Positions 23,775-35,209 of a stretch of DNA of 64,000 nt are shown here, piece by piece (position 1 is the first letter of the stretch; the number at the start of each line of letters is the position of its first letter). The position numbers were made by a program, and so were the translations under genes. The stretch comes from Vitrella brassicaformis (taxonomy: Eukaryota > Sar > Vitrellaceae). The stretch covers positions 27,524 to 91,523 of the forward strand of contig CDMY01000382.1 in NCBI GenBank assembly GCA_001179505.1, read 5' to 3'. The notes beneath the pieces are model-generated. The model was not told the origin of the DNA and searched no databases. It was given only the letters and a program-made list of their open reading frames with translations.

Positions 23775-24098
23775 TCACTCGTCGTCGTCGTCCTCGCCCA
23801 GCGGCCGTGTGCTCCACTGCGTCCTCACAAGGGGCGGTTTCTGCTTCTTCATCGACTCATGGAAGCACTTCTCATAGTCGGCCCTCTGCTGCTGACACCG
23901 CTGCATTGCCTCCAGACCAGTGGACGTCTGCCCCGGCTGCGTGTGCTCCTCGAGGCACGCGAAGAACGCCTTGGACACCTCTTCGCACCCCTTGCGCACG
24001 ATGGGGAAGAACGGCGGCATGTGAGTCGGGGCGGCAGGCTGAGCGGCCTCCGATGGCTTGGAGGCGGCGGGCGGAGAGGCACTCGTGGACTCACTCAT
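23775..24098 (-). CDS. Twin CX9C (CHCH) small protein, probably mitochondrial
   Basis: Single-exon gene, 107 aa from ATG 24098. Two CX9C motifs are exact: C-EEVSKAFFA-C and C-QQQRADYEK-C, separated by a 21-residue linker, which is the coiled-coil-helix-coiled-coil-helix layout of Mia40 substrates in the mitochondrial intermembrane space. Such proteins often assist cytochrome c oxidase assembly, but nothing here identifies which one. The N-terminus is Ala/Pro/Ser-rich and the C-terminus ends in an acidic DDDDE tail. It shares a 179-bp promoter with the Era-type GTPase gene. Confidence 0.75.
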   Translation of the reverse strand: MSESTSASPPAASKPSEAAQPAAPTHMPPFFPIVRKGCEEVSKAFFACLEEHTQPGQTSTGLEAMQRCQQQRADYEKCFHESMKKQKPPLVRTQWSTRPLGEDDDDE

Positions 24099-24277
24099 CA
24101 CTCAATCCAAGTTGACTCACTACACATCACATGAGCACTGAGGCAGATCTATCAACAGAGCAGCACATCAAGGCTATCAGAACGACGGAAGAAGTCAGCC
24201 GACGCTGTACCCTCCCCTAGGGTTCCATACCCGGACCCTTTTGCGAGCTTAGAAGGGTTTCGAGGGACGCAGGAGCC
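24099..24277. promoter_or_regulatory. Divergent promoter (CX9C gene / Era-type GTPase gene)
   Basis: It contains GCGAGCTTAGAAGGGTTT at 24243-24260: the recurrent 8-mer followed at once by a telomere-like AAGGGTTT, 18 bp before the GTPase ATG. A CCCCTAGGGTTCC element sits at about 24214-24226. Confidence 0.55.
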
Positions 24278-27102
24278 ATGGATGACTTAGGGCTGATTTG
24301 TTGGCTGCCCATCTTGCTGGGCTGGGTGATTCATCGGACCTTCTGCTTGCCTTCAGCCACCCACAGAGGCAAGAGCAGCTCTCCACCCGCGTGGATCTAC
24401 CTGCCGCAGGGACTCATGCCGACGAGAACTCTGCACATACGACCTCACATAAGCAACGCACGCACAGCGAGATCGTTAAGCAGTCCCATGAGTACCACCG
24501 ACGTGCAGCAGCCGACCGAGCGGAGTGAGGAGAAGAGAAAGTTACCGAGCGTCGAGGACCTGAAGCGCCTGCCGCTGCCCACGCTTCAGCGCATGTGCAA
24601 TCGGCTGAAGATCCGACCAGTCGGTGAGTGACAGACACATGCTTGATTGCAGGGCACGCCCACTCAGTGACCCGATTACATTCTTGTCCCTTTGTTCTCC
24701 ATGCAGGTTCCCGCGATGAGTTGATCGCACGGCTAGTCAAGTATGGCCTTGCTCGCAAGCAGACACCAGACACCGACCGGCAGCCACCAGACAGGGCAGA
24801 GGGTGACCCTGCCAGCTCAGCGCCGGCAGCCGAGTCGTCTCCAAGGCGGCAGATCTCCAATGCAGCCCAGATTCTGGCTCTGCATCGACTCAAGAGGAGG
24901 AGAATTGGCGTCGAGCCGGGGGAGCAACAACGAGAAGAAGCACCCACAACCACCACAGACGAGTCGGCGGCCATCGGTGAGGGCGGATCGATTGCTGAGG
25001 AGGCAGAAAAGAGTGAAGGAGACGAGCAGGACCTGCCGACGGACACGGACATTGAAAAGTCGGTCTTCAATCTTCCCAAGAGTGAGTACTCGAGGCGGAA
25101 ATGAGAAGTGCCTGTCCTGCCCCGAATGTCCTGCCCCGAATGTCTATCGATGGGTGACTGGGTGTGTGTCTTGTGTTCCATGCCATGCAGGGGCGGAGAC
25201 GTTCAGCTCGGTGGATGAGTTCTTCAAGACCAACGAAATGATGGACAATGTACGTCACGTCACGTCACGTCAGGGAGGGCGGTGCAGTGAGTGGAGTGGA
25301 GTGGGTCGGTTTCCTGTCGATCTCATTCATGTCTGTGCGCGATTCTCTCAGGAGATGTCGGGGATTGACGAATGGATGGACTCTGTCGAGCAATACGACC
25401 CCGAAACCAGCAACTTCAGGTGACCAAGAGACGGACAAACAGATGGCAAGGACCACAAGCGAACCATTCATGCATGGGTGTGTTGTCTGTCTGCTGGCTG
25501 TCAGGTCTGGCTACGTGAGCATCATCGGGACGCCGAATGTGGGCAAGTCGACCTTGATGAACGCCTATCTGCAGGAGAAGCTGTCGATCGTGAGCCCCAA
25601 GCCGCAGACCACCCGCCACCGCATCATGGGCATGCTCACCTCAGAGGAACACGAGGGACAAATCATCTACTCAGACACGCCGGGTGGGTGGGTGACCCGG
25701 GCAGGGCAATCAATGCACATGAGGGCAGGGCGGTCTGCATATGAGCGGCGCACATGTGATGTGCCTGTCCTGTGTGCATGTTTGTCGTCAGGCTTACTGA
25801 AGCCGATCTATCGGATGCACGAGGGGATGATGGGGTTCGCCCGCTCGGCCGTCAAGGACGCTGATGTCGTGCTGCTCGTGACGGACATCTTCCAGTCGCC
25901 AGACACATTCCCATCAGAGGTAGGAAGGAAGCCGACACAACGATAAGCAAAGAAGTATACCCCTCTCCCTCGTCCCATGTTCGGTTATCTATCTGCGTGT
26001 GTGTGGCTTCTTCAGGACATCTTTCAGCGGTTGCAGCACACACACAAGCCCATAGTGGTGGCCATCAACAAGATCGACCTCCTGCCCAACACAACCACAC
26101 ACGCGTCTGCACCTCCCCCACCATCACCACCACAAGACGCCTCTCTGCTGCCTGCCCCATCCACCAGCGCGCCTGCATCCCCATCTGAGACGCTGGAGCT
26201 TCAGCGATACAAGCTGGAGCGGCAGCAACAGCACCCGATGGACCCATGGCCGGCCGGCACGAGAGAGGCGGCCAAGAGCGTCCCGCCACTCGAACATCAA
26301 ATCGGTAGGGGGACAGACACAGGCAGATAGCTGGATGCCTTGGTAACGATTTCCTCTTCTGGAGGTGTGTTTCTATCTATTCGTTCAGCTGCCTGGCGGT
26401 CTGTGCTGCCCAACGCAACGATCTTTGGCGTGTCGGCGCTTGAAAGGAAAGGGCTGGAGCCCCTTCTGAAGGTAGGTGAGCGCTCTTACCGTTCCACGCG
26501 CAAGCATCACGATTCCCCGTTGTCTCATCTACCCATGCAGGCGATGATTGGCACCTTGCCAAAGGGTCCTCCCCTGTACCCGCCCAACCAAGTGAGCGAC
26601 CGCAGCGAGCGGTTCTTCGCTGCCGAGGTGATTCGCGAGAAGATCCTGCTGCAGTACCGCAAGGAGGTGCCCTACAGCTGCGAGGTGGTCGTCAGGTCAT
26701 TCAAGGAGACCGACCAGCAGATCAACGTCGAGGCCGACATATGTGTCATGGTACCATGACAAGAGATGGGGATTAGCGATGTCAGGAGAGTCAGTGTGCC
26801 TCTGTTGGGTGCATGCGTGTGTTCAGCGTGCCTCCCAGAAGCCGATCATTCTGGGGCACAAGGGCAGTGCCATCAAAGAGGTGCGTGAAGGACACTCTAC
26901 AGCACCGGACACGTCTGATCTCCATATTATCGTGTCTCCATGCGTGCAGTTGGGCATTGCGGCTCGCAAGGATCTGTCCGAGATGTTTGGCAAGCGAGTC
27001 TTTCTGCGCCTGACGGTCAAGGAGGCCAAGAACTGGCGGGAAGACGAGGCGCGGCTAAGGGAGTATGGTTACTTCAGCGATTACGTGCCCACTGCCCTGT
27101 GA
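24278..27102 (+). CDS. Era-type GTPase with N-terminal SAP motif, probably organellar ribosome biogenesis
   Basis: Eleven exons from 24278-24623 to 26950-27102 sum to 1944 nt (647 aa). Era GTPases bind 16S-type rRNA during small-subunit maturation. G1 is GTPNVGKST, the switch region [12 protein letters not shown]3 YSDTPGLLKP, G4 NKIDLL and G5 SALERKG. A KH domain follows, with [14 protein letters not shown] and the [20 protein letters not shown] end block. Two additions are unusual: a SAP-like helix-loop-helix near residues 86-130 ([20 protein letters not shown]), and a low-complexity Pro/Ser insertion of about 65 residues right after G4. The N-terminus ([20 protein letters not shown]) is hydrophobic and followed by a Ser/Arg-rich stretch, suggesting plastid or mitochondrial import. 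The product is probably plastid Era. Confidence 0.87.
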
Positions 27103-28288
27103 CGCTAGGCGTGTCAGTCAGTATATTTGTCTCGCTGTGCGTACGTCACTCTATCTCTCTTGTGGTATGCCTGCCATATATATTGACTGACTGCATCTTC
27201 CTTCATCCGCCCGTCCGTCACGATCCCCCGCCCTGTCCAGTCCACATGCAAGATCCCACACACACGACACACGAATACGTATCACTTCGAACACGATCAG
27301 TCACAGACCGTGCCGGCCACCGACGTACGGCCATCAGCACGGATGCAGGCAGGCAGCTGTGAGAATGAATGAATGCACCAAGAAAATCGGTCGGCGAGCG
27401 GGCGACATTCGCCCTCTGCAAGTGGCTTGCACGATGCAACCACCCGCTCCGCACACACAGGCAGACAATCAGGCAGATCGAGACAGACAGACAGACAGAC
27501 GGACGGACAGCCAGAGAGATGGACACAGAGGTAGACAGACAGGCAAGTGGGCAAAAGAGGGAGAGGAGCACGATTTCCTCTCGCGGCCACTGATCCATCT
27601 TCCAATCACCGAACCATGCACTCACACACACAGACACACACGATGGCTGTACTATGGTCATTGCATGTCTGTGATCGTCGTGGATCATCCCGTCAAAACT
27701 ATCAAAATCGCATGCACGGACGCAGGCGGGCGGACGACAGGAGCCCGTCTCCTGCTCTCATATCTCCCCCATCCATGCTCACGTATGTCTGTATGCACTC
27801 ACTGCCCCGGGAAAAATGCAACCATCCCTTTCAGCACCACACACGCACACGCACAGCGATCGATATCATTTATGGCCGCAAAACAGATGAACATACCTTC
27901 TCCCTCCCTTCTCCCTGCTTCCCAGCAGCCAGCACAAGGGCCGCAGATGTATGTATGTGTGTGTATGCACTGTTGCGTGTGTGGATCGACTTCACTCTCA
28001 GAGGGAGAGAGACGAGCACGGGTGTGCCGTGCCGTGCCGTGCCGCACAGACGCGCCTTCCCAGGCCGGGCAAAAATTACAGCTACTGCATACGTTCCCAT
28101 ACCATCCCACCCCACACCATACGAATCGTCACCAGCCCCCGCCTCTCTCCCCAACAACAGTCTCTACAGCACAGAACAGCAAGTACACAAGACGACAGAC
28201 AGACAGGATATCCCATATCACCACTGCAACAGCCAAGTGCCCTCTCCCCAACTGCGAGCCCCAAAAGAAAAATCGGACCTTCTCGGCA
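27103..28288. other. Non-coding spacer between convergent genes
   Basis: About 1.2 kb contains CAGA, CACA and CCGTG(CCGTG)n repeats (about 28026-28045). No supported gene. Confidence 0.5.
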
Positions 28289-30019
28289 CTACGAGTCACA
28301 CGATGCCTCTGCTGACGACCCCTTCTTGTCTCTCATGGCTTTTCGGGCTGCATCGTATCTCATGATGGACATCAGGTACACCAGTCCGAGTGCCTCATCA
28401 GCCGACCCAATCTCCACAGTGTACCTGGGTCGCTTCGACTCACCGCCATCCACAGTAGCAGCAGCGGCGGTCTGTGCACTCGCAGCTGCGCTCGTCGCAG
28501 TCGACCGACTCCGCTTCGAGAGGCGTTCGAGAGGCCGGCTGTCGTCTGAGCTATCTGCCGTGGCTCCTTCCTCAGATGACCCCCTATCGCCCATCTTGCT
28601 GCCTCCCCCACTGGCCAGAGTGACGCTCCGGTCGTCACCGCTCTCCTCCACAGCTATCACCTTCCCCCCCCTCTCTCCCGGCCGCCCATCGCCCTTCCCT
28701 AAGACGTCCTTGTGCAATGCGGGAAAGACCGGCGACTGTGGCCGGTGCACGCCGTCCAAATGTGGGGGATAGGCGTTGCGGCCAGACGTGTCGATCCGCG
28801 GGTGATGACCGTACGTAGCTATCTGTTGTCGCTGGCTGGGGGGATAGTACACCATGTGGCCGTGGGGGAAGGGGTGGGGGTATGGCGGGCGAGACATCAT
28901 CACGTGGACGCATGGCGGGCTCGTGGCAGGAGGGCGATACGTGACCGGGTCGAGTGACGTGGCAGAAGTGCTTGGTCCTCGCGCCACTTCATCCCGGTGT
29001 GCCGGCGATGTGGCCGTCGGCGCCAGCATGCTGAACGATCGGTCGGTGAGAGGCGTCGACCCGAGGATGGAGCGCCGCGCCCGACGCATCAACGAGTTGA
29101 AGCGGTTCTTGACCTGATGCTCGGTGCGGCCTGCAGATACCAATGGTCAGTAAGTCGCGCTGATGTGAGGGTGTGTGCCACCTAGCGACCCACCTGTAAG
29201 CAGTTTGGCGATCTCGCTCCACCTGTTGCCTAACTGTGCCTGCTTCTCGAGTATCAAATCGTCCTCATCCGCACTCCAACCACCCCTGACGGCATAAACA
29301 GACATACCCTCCTGCAGTGCCTCATTTGCAAATGTGGAATGACCATTACTTTCTCTTTGTTGGGTCGAGGTGGTTCGACCACCGCTCGCGACACTGACGG
29401 GCTGCAATCAATAAGCCAATTAACAGACAGGGGATAGATACCGTCTGCGCCTGTTTCAATGAATGTCGCTCCTGTCCTCACCTGTGCGCACTTCCCTGTC
29501 GCCGTGGACCTTCTGATTCAGCAGGCGGCACACAGACGACCACCTGGATGAAGCAACAGTCCACACGAAAGGAGGATGACAACCATTTTTGTTGTCCACT
29601 CCACTGTGTGTTCTGTCTCACCTGGAGGGTCCGTATGCAGTGACGAGCCGAAACAGTTCCTCATCCTCTTCATCTGTCCACACGCTCGATGGCGGCCCAC
29701 CACTCTGAAAGTCAAACGGAAATGGATAGCTGCGTCGAGTGCTGCGTCTTCTGGCGCTTACCGAGTTGCCCGTTCTCAGCCAGTCATCGGTCTGTGTCTG
29801 TGTGATGTCCAGCTCCCTCTCATGGACCACACGCGCGTCGTCATCTGCAAGACGCTCGACAGGAAGCGCCACTCCGCGGTAGAGGGCAGTGCGGGCGTTG
29901 GCCTTGGGATGTTTCTCAGGTTGTGTTTCTCGTGACGATGCAGAGGCGTCCCTCTTGCTTGAGGCGCGCTGCGGCAGCGGAGCGATGCAGGATGCTCCTA
30001 GCTGGCTTTCCATCGCCAT
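28289..30019 (-). CDS. R2R3-type MYB DNA-binding protein
   Basis: Predicted sequence-specific transcription factor. Start ATG 30019 (a second ATG is at 30013); stop at 28289. The first MYB repeat is split over three exons: SSVWTDEEDEELFRLVTAYG, RWSSVCRLLNQ, and ARQCRERWSNHLDPTKRK. The second repeat is GGWSADEDDLILEKQAQLGN, RWSEIAKLL, then GRTEHQVKNRFNSLMRRARR. The three regularly spaced Trp of repeat 1 are all present. An inserted QKVHGDREVRTG lengthens the turn before the recognition helix of repeat 1. The about 250-residue tail is Pro/Ser/Ala-rich and disordered. The gene has short introns (about 60-100 bp) and shares a 152-bp promoter with the EF-hand-like gene. Confidence 0.87.
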
Positions 30020-30171
30020 GATCTTGGAATAATCCAGTGCAAACAGGCAGAGGCGTCGCGTGGAAGACAGGCATGCCGGAGGTCGGCGCCGATTGAAAAG
30101 CTCGCCATTTTAAGCTCGCATTTCTCCCCGTTTCTTTTTTCTGTTGATTTCCCAGCCAGAGCATCCGTCAG
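30020..30171. promoter_or_regulatory. Divergent promoter (MYB gene / EF-hand gene) with two AAGCTCGC motifs
   Basis: Only 152 bp. AAGCTCGC occurs at 30098-30105 and 30112-30119, 14 bp apart start to start and in the same orientation, separated by CATTTT. Confidence 0.6.
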
Positions 30172-31328
30172 ATGGCGTCCGCGGCTCACGACTTGTACGG
30201 CCCTCCGCGCCGCGGCCGTGCGGAAGGGTGGGATTCGAATGAGGATGACAGCTTCTGGGAACGGAACATCAACACGCCAGAGGGCGACGACTCATCGCCA
30301 TACGACATCGACCTCCATTTTGCACTGAGCGTCATCGAAGAAGACGTGAGTGACGCCGGCGGTGACACAGCCAGAAACACACGCCGTCTCTTCATCGGAT
30401 GATGTTCATCCCGTCCCCGTGTGTTCCTTAAGGTGCTTGAGACAATTCGAAAGGAGTTTGTGGCGATGGATAAGGAGATGTCTGGCGCAATCGACGTCAA
30501 GGACCTTCCCAAGCTGCTCGATGGTCAGTCAGCTGCTCTCCCTGTCAGACGCCCGTCCCCGTGCGATGCGATGTGGTGCCTGTGTGCAGTGTTGGGTGTG
30601 GGCCACCATGGTGCGGATGAGACAGGGGCCATGCACGCGGAAGATGTGTACCACTTCCTCTCATACATCGAACAGGACGACGAGGGACGCATCAGTGAGC
30701 CCTGACTGTCCGGACACACGGGGGGGAGGGAGACACAGGGAAAGGATGACTCTCTCCCTGGCGCGTGTCTGCATACGTGTGTGCGTGCGTGTGGGTGTGG
30801 GTGTGGGTGTGCAGCGTACGCTGAGTTTGTGGAGGCCTTCAAGAAGATGCGGGAGAGCCAATTGAAGATGGAGAGCGACCTAGACACACGTAAGTGCCTT
30901 AGTGAGACATAGACAGCCAAGTTCATATCCAATGAGTGTGTCTATGTTGCTGTGTTTTCTGTGTGTATGGTCTGGTACGGCAGTCGCTGCGTGGACGGCC
31001 CTCGGCGGCCACGAAGACGGCAGTGGGTCGCTAGACACTGGTCCGTGCTTCATGTATTGGATGGATGGAGTGAAAATGGGTGTGTGGAGTGTGCGTGTGT
31101 CTGTCTGTCTCTCTGTCTGTGTGTGTGTGTGTGCAGCGTTGCTAGTGAAGATGGTTCGCGACGACTTCCAGCTGCCTGACGAGGTGGTGGGGTTTGTCAA
31201 GCGGCTCGACTACAACAACAGAGGACACATCGACTACGATGTGGGTCAGGGGGGTCGGCAAGCGACACATTGTCTGTGTCTGTCTGTCTATGCAGGGGTT
31301 CTGCGAGATTTTCCAGCCTTGTGCGTGA
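30172..31328 (+). CDS. EF-hand-like (calmodulin-superfamily) protein
   Basis: Six exons: 30172-30345, 30433-30523, 30590-30694, 30815-30889, 31137-31240 and 31296-31328, total 582 nt (193 aa). EF-hand-like helix-loop-helix units are visible: IRKEFVAMDKEMSGAIDVKD, DDEGRI-TYAEFVEAFKKM, and VKRLDYNNRGHIDYDGFCEI. The loops are imperfect (MDKEMSGAIDVKDL lacks acidic residues at usual positions; LDYNNRGHIDYDGF is close to canonical), so not all sites need bind calcium. The N-terminal about 60 residues are not EF-hand. A cytosolic calcium-sensor or cytoskeletal role is plausible but not shown. Confidence 0.7.
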
Positions 31329-32622
31329 GCAATGGAAGGAGTGGGTGAGTATCGATCGGATCGATGTTCCGTATATATGTGTGTTGGGTGCGGTGCCTAC
31401 GGGAAGCGTGTACGTGTGTGTTTGTGTGTAACAGATTGCATCATTGATTGAAATGGATGGAAAAAGGTCAATCGGCGAGCCACACAGCGTGTCGCTCGCT
31501 CACACGTACAAAGAGACAGACAGGTTGGTTATGAGGAAAGGTGGGAGGGAGGGAGGGAGGGAGGGGCGCGCGCAGGACCACAGGCACTTCAGTCACTGTC
31601 CACACACCGCACACAGCCACAGCCACATCCACTCACTCACGCACACAGGCACAGCATACACACCTCCCGTCCATCAGTCGATCCATCCGCCGGCTGTGGC
31701 TTCCCTGCCTGCCTGCATGGCTGCTCTCCTCCTCGATGCACCGCCGCCCACACACCGACACAACACATTTAAAACAGAGCACCGCGAATTACACACACAG
31801 ATCTCGTCTTCTCGCCCTCTGTGTGCAATCGTCCCCGCAGTGGTTCGCACCGCATCAGCGTTTCTCGATTGGCAGATGTATGGCTCTCAATCAAGCGCTG
31901 CTGATGCTGCTCCTCCACCACCACCACAAGAGCGACAGTCACCGAGGCATCCATGCCATCTCATACACACCACCCACACATACAAGCATCAAACACTACT
32001 CCCTGTCTCTCTTTGGCTCGTTCGTCTCGCTGCGCTGCGTAGGTGTGTGTCGTGTCCATCTCAGCTGTCTGCCTATCGAATCGAGGGTCGCCGGCTCGGC
32101 TGCTCCTTCGTTGGCGGTCGTCAGGCTGAGGAAACTGGATTGGTCTCCTCACCCAGCCGATCGCTGACGAAGGCAGGCACGTTTCCATCCACACGAAGCA
32201 GACGCAGAGAAAGTGGGTGCATCACAAGGCAGGAAAAAGAGAGCAAACACTGTCTGGCTCGCTGGCTGTCCACTCACTCGCAGCTCACACCTGAGCTACA
32301 CAGATCTCTGTCCCACGTGATGTGATCGATTGGTTCATCCATCCATCGGCTGGCTACCTAGACACACACCTACAAAAACATGACTGACGAACGACAGACA
32401 ACACTTTCCCCCCTTGTGCACGTAGCGTAGTTGGTTTGGTTTGTGCTCTTAACACGCTGTATCTATGCATGTATGTATGTATGTATGTACACACAACACA
32501 ACAAACACTCGCCCTCAGTTACGCAATCCTCACTCCTCAGCTCGACGCACATCAAACCAATGGATGGCCATATAAGTAAGTTGGGTGTGTCTGTGTCTGT
32601 GTATGTGTGTGTGTGTCTTAAG
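31329..32622. other. Non-coding spacer between convergent genes
   Basis: About 1.3 kb with GGGAGGGAGGGAGG at about 31546-31564 and CACA/ATCC repeats. Long stop-free frames exist but have only His/Thr/Ser-rich simple-repeat character. No gene supported. Confidence 0.5.
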
Positions 32623-34646
32623 TCACTGTCCCCCGGGCGCGCCCCCCTGTCCTCCCTGGCCTGGCGGCTGCTGCTGCGGCTGCTCCTCCTCCATGATGTC
32701 ATTCATGTTCTCAAACAGATAGTTGGCCGCCAACTCCTGCACACACACAGTCATCCAGGATGCACACAGACACACAGGTGAGGGTGTTTTGGTGGATGGA
32801 TGGATGGATGGGAGCAGCGATGGGTGTGTGTGGTGACCCACCTCGTTCTTGTCGCAGCTGATGTACGCCTCGGCGGCAGCATGGCGCGAGAACCCGAGAG
32901 CCTCCAACTGACAGATATAAGACCCATGCACTCACATGGAGGAGTGTCGATCAATGGCTCACCCGCTGCACCGCCTGGTCGTCCTCAGGCGTCAGCTGCA
33001 CCGTGATCACTTGAGCTGAGCCACACCACACACGAGCACCCAACACAATGACCGACAAGGCAGGCACGCGTCTGGTGTGTGTGTGAGGTGTCTATCTACG
33101 TGGCTGCGGTCCGACGGGCTCCTGGAGTATCCGCACAAACTCCTCAGGATGCTGCTGGATCAACGTCATGAGCTCTGGGTTCTGCACCGAGATGGACTGC
33201 AGGATCTGATTGAGCGACTCGGGCTGACTCTGGGGGACACAATAATACATACAATACATCAGACAACAAGTGGGGGGACAGCACCCATCCATCCATCCAT
33301 CCATGCATCCATCCGATCTGTCTCCTCCTCTGTCAAGTGTGACTCATCATCTCACCTGCACGAGTGCCCGCAGCTGGTTGAACTGGGGGTAGTTCCGCAA
33401 CGCAGCCAACGGACCGCCCTGCCATCCATCCATCCATCCATCCATACCAGCACCTATCCGCACTCAGATCTGGTCGTTGTGTTGTCTCTCACCTGTCCCT
33501 CGCCAGGTTGCTGTTGCCCTCCCATGGCCGGCGGCGGCTGCTGTTGCTGCTGCTGCTGCTGCCCCATTGTGGCCGGCGGCGCCTGCTGCCCCCCGGCACC
33601 CGTCATGGCTGCAGCGGGCGGCACGGCCGTCCCAGCAGGGGCAGGGGGAGGAGCCTGCGGCTGTGCACCGCCCGGGATCCCCTGCACACCACGCCCATAC
33701 ACACCACACGCACATACAATACACACAGGCCACGGGTGTCTTGTGTTGTGTCGGTTAGTTGCTGGTCGTGTCGTGTCGTTGTGTCTGTCGGTCATGTGAA
33801 GTACCTACCGTCATGAGGTACTCGACGGCTCTGTCAGGGTTGTTGAAGGCGGCGCGCATGGCCAGCTGCACCTGCGCCCGGTCGAAACCCATGTCAACGA
33901 TGTTCTGAATCGCCTGCATAACATGACGGAAGGAAACACAACCACATCACAACACAGCACAGCATGCGAGTCCCCCGGACCTCCCTCCCTCCCTCCCTCG
34001 GTCGCACACTCACCGATTCGAGATTTTGTCCAGTGATGAGTGCCGATGCCGCCTGGTCATACGACGTTCCAGCATCACCACCCGCACCCTCAGTCGTGCC
34101 CGCAGTCTGCTGCTGCTGCTGCTCGGTCGGCTGCTGCGCCGGCTGCTGGGCGCTGGTCTCAGTCGACGGAGCCTGTGGTGCTGCTGGAGGGGCAGCAGGT
34201 GCTGTGGAGGCTGGCGTGGTGCTGTTGGCCGCTGGGGCAGCGGCGGGCGGGGCAGCAGCGCCTGTAGTGCCTGCTGCGGCAGGCTGGGAGGGGGACTGAC
34301 CGGCAGGAGCAGGCTTCTGCAACACATAGACACACACATATGGACAGGCCGACATGCATGCTGTCCATCGTGTCGTTGTGTCCCGTTGCCTGTTTCTGGC
34401 CCTCCCTCCCTCCCTACCCACCTTTTGGCACATGATGACGAGTGTGGTGTTTTCCTCGATTTGGTAGTCGCTGATCTTTTGGTTGTCGGAGAGGATCTTG
34501 CCGGAGCAGATGACCTTCATGACGTCGGCCTCCATCTCCGGCCACACGCCCTGTATCTTGTCCTTGAGCGTCCGTATGCTGTCCGACGGCTCCACATCCA
34601 CCTCCTTCGGATCCTTGTCCTTCAGAGACTTCACCTTCAGCTTCAT
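32623..34646 (-). CDS. RAD23: RAD23-type ubiquitin receptor / UV excision repair protein
   Basis: Shuttles ubiquitylated proteins to the proteasome and stabilises XPC/Rad4 in nucleotide excision repair. Domains in order: ubiquitin-like ([20 protein letters not shown] to the TLVIMCQK end), Ala/Pro/Gln-rich linker, UBA1 ([20 protein letters not shown] then [11 protein letters not shown]), Gln/Pro linker, XPC-binding domain ([19 protein letters not shown], then [19 protein letters not shown] and [10 protein letters not shown]), and UBA2 ([20 protein letters not shown] then [10 protein letters not shown]). This is the full RAD23 order. Ten or so exons have short TG-rich introns. The C-terminus adds a Gln/Gly-rich tail after UBA2, where most RAD23 proteins stop within a few residues. 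It is divergent from the MORC gene. Confidence 0.93.
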
Positions 34647-35209
34647 CGCTACCTACCACTCACTGAATGACACGGTGCTCACGACCTCGCCGACAAACAA
34701 CAGCACACGTCACGGACCCAGATCAACGCGGGAGCTGAGGTCTGGGCACAACAGCTCGCATTGCTGTCCAAGCTCGCACTGGCTGGCCACCTGGGGATGG
34801 GCGGTATCTACGTAGTCATGGTGCAGGATGCACGCATGCACGCCGCCTTCAAGCTGCTGCTGGGGTGGCGTGTGTGCGACGTCGTGTGCCTGCCTGTATG
34901 TTGCCGTCGTTCGCGGCACATTGCATGTCCTCCTGTTTGCTGCATCTGCCCTCTGCGTGCTGCGTGTTGCGTGCCCGGGTTGCATGTTAGGGTGCGTGTT
35001 TTCATGTTGGACAGACCGACAGACAGGGGACTTGGCCGCCAGGCCGCCTAGGGTGCTCCCTGAAACCGCTGCTGCTGTCCAAGCTCGCAAATGTGCCCAC
35101 CACCACCACCGCCAGAGGGGATTCGCGGCGATGGATGGACAGGAGCATCTACGTGATGTACATTCAGGAGGCGGCTGCTACTGGATGAGTCTCCCACCAT
35201 CTACCCCGA
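34647..35209. promoter_or_regulatory. Divergent promoter (RAD23 / MORC-like gene) with two AAGCTCGC motifs
   Basis: 563 bp. AAGCTCGC at 34770-34777 lies 124 bp from the RAD23 ATG and at 35081-35088 lies 122 bp from the MORC-like ATG. Both sit in the same extended context TGCTGTCCAAGCTCGCA, so each start codon seems to have its own copy at nearly the same distance. Confidence 0.6.

Noticed and set aside
27359-28772. Overlapping plus-strand frames of about 270-320 codons
   Set aside because: They are repeat-derived (CAGA, CACA), overlap one another in three frames, and run antisense into the MYB gene.
31444-32325. A 293-codon stop-free plus-strand frame
   Set aside because: Its translation is His/Thr/Ser-rich simple repeat (CACA, CATC) with no domain, a parallel second frame is also open, and it lies in a spacer between two convergent genes.
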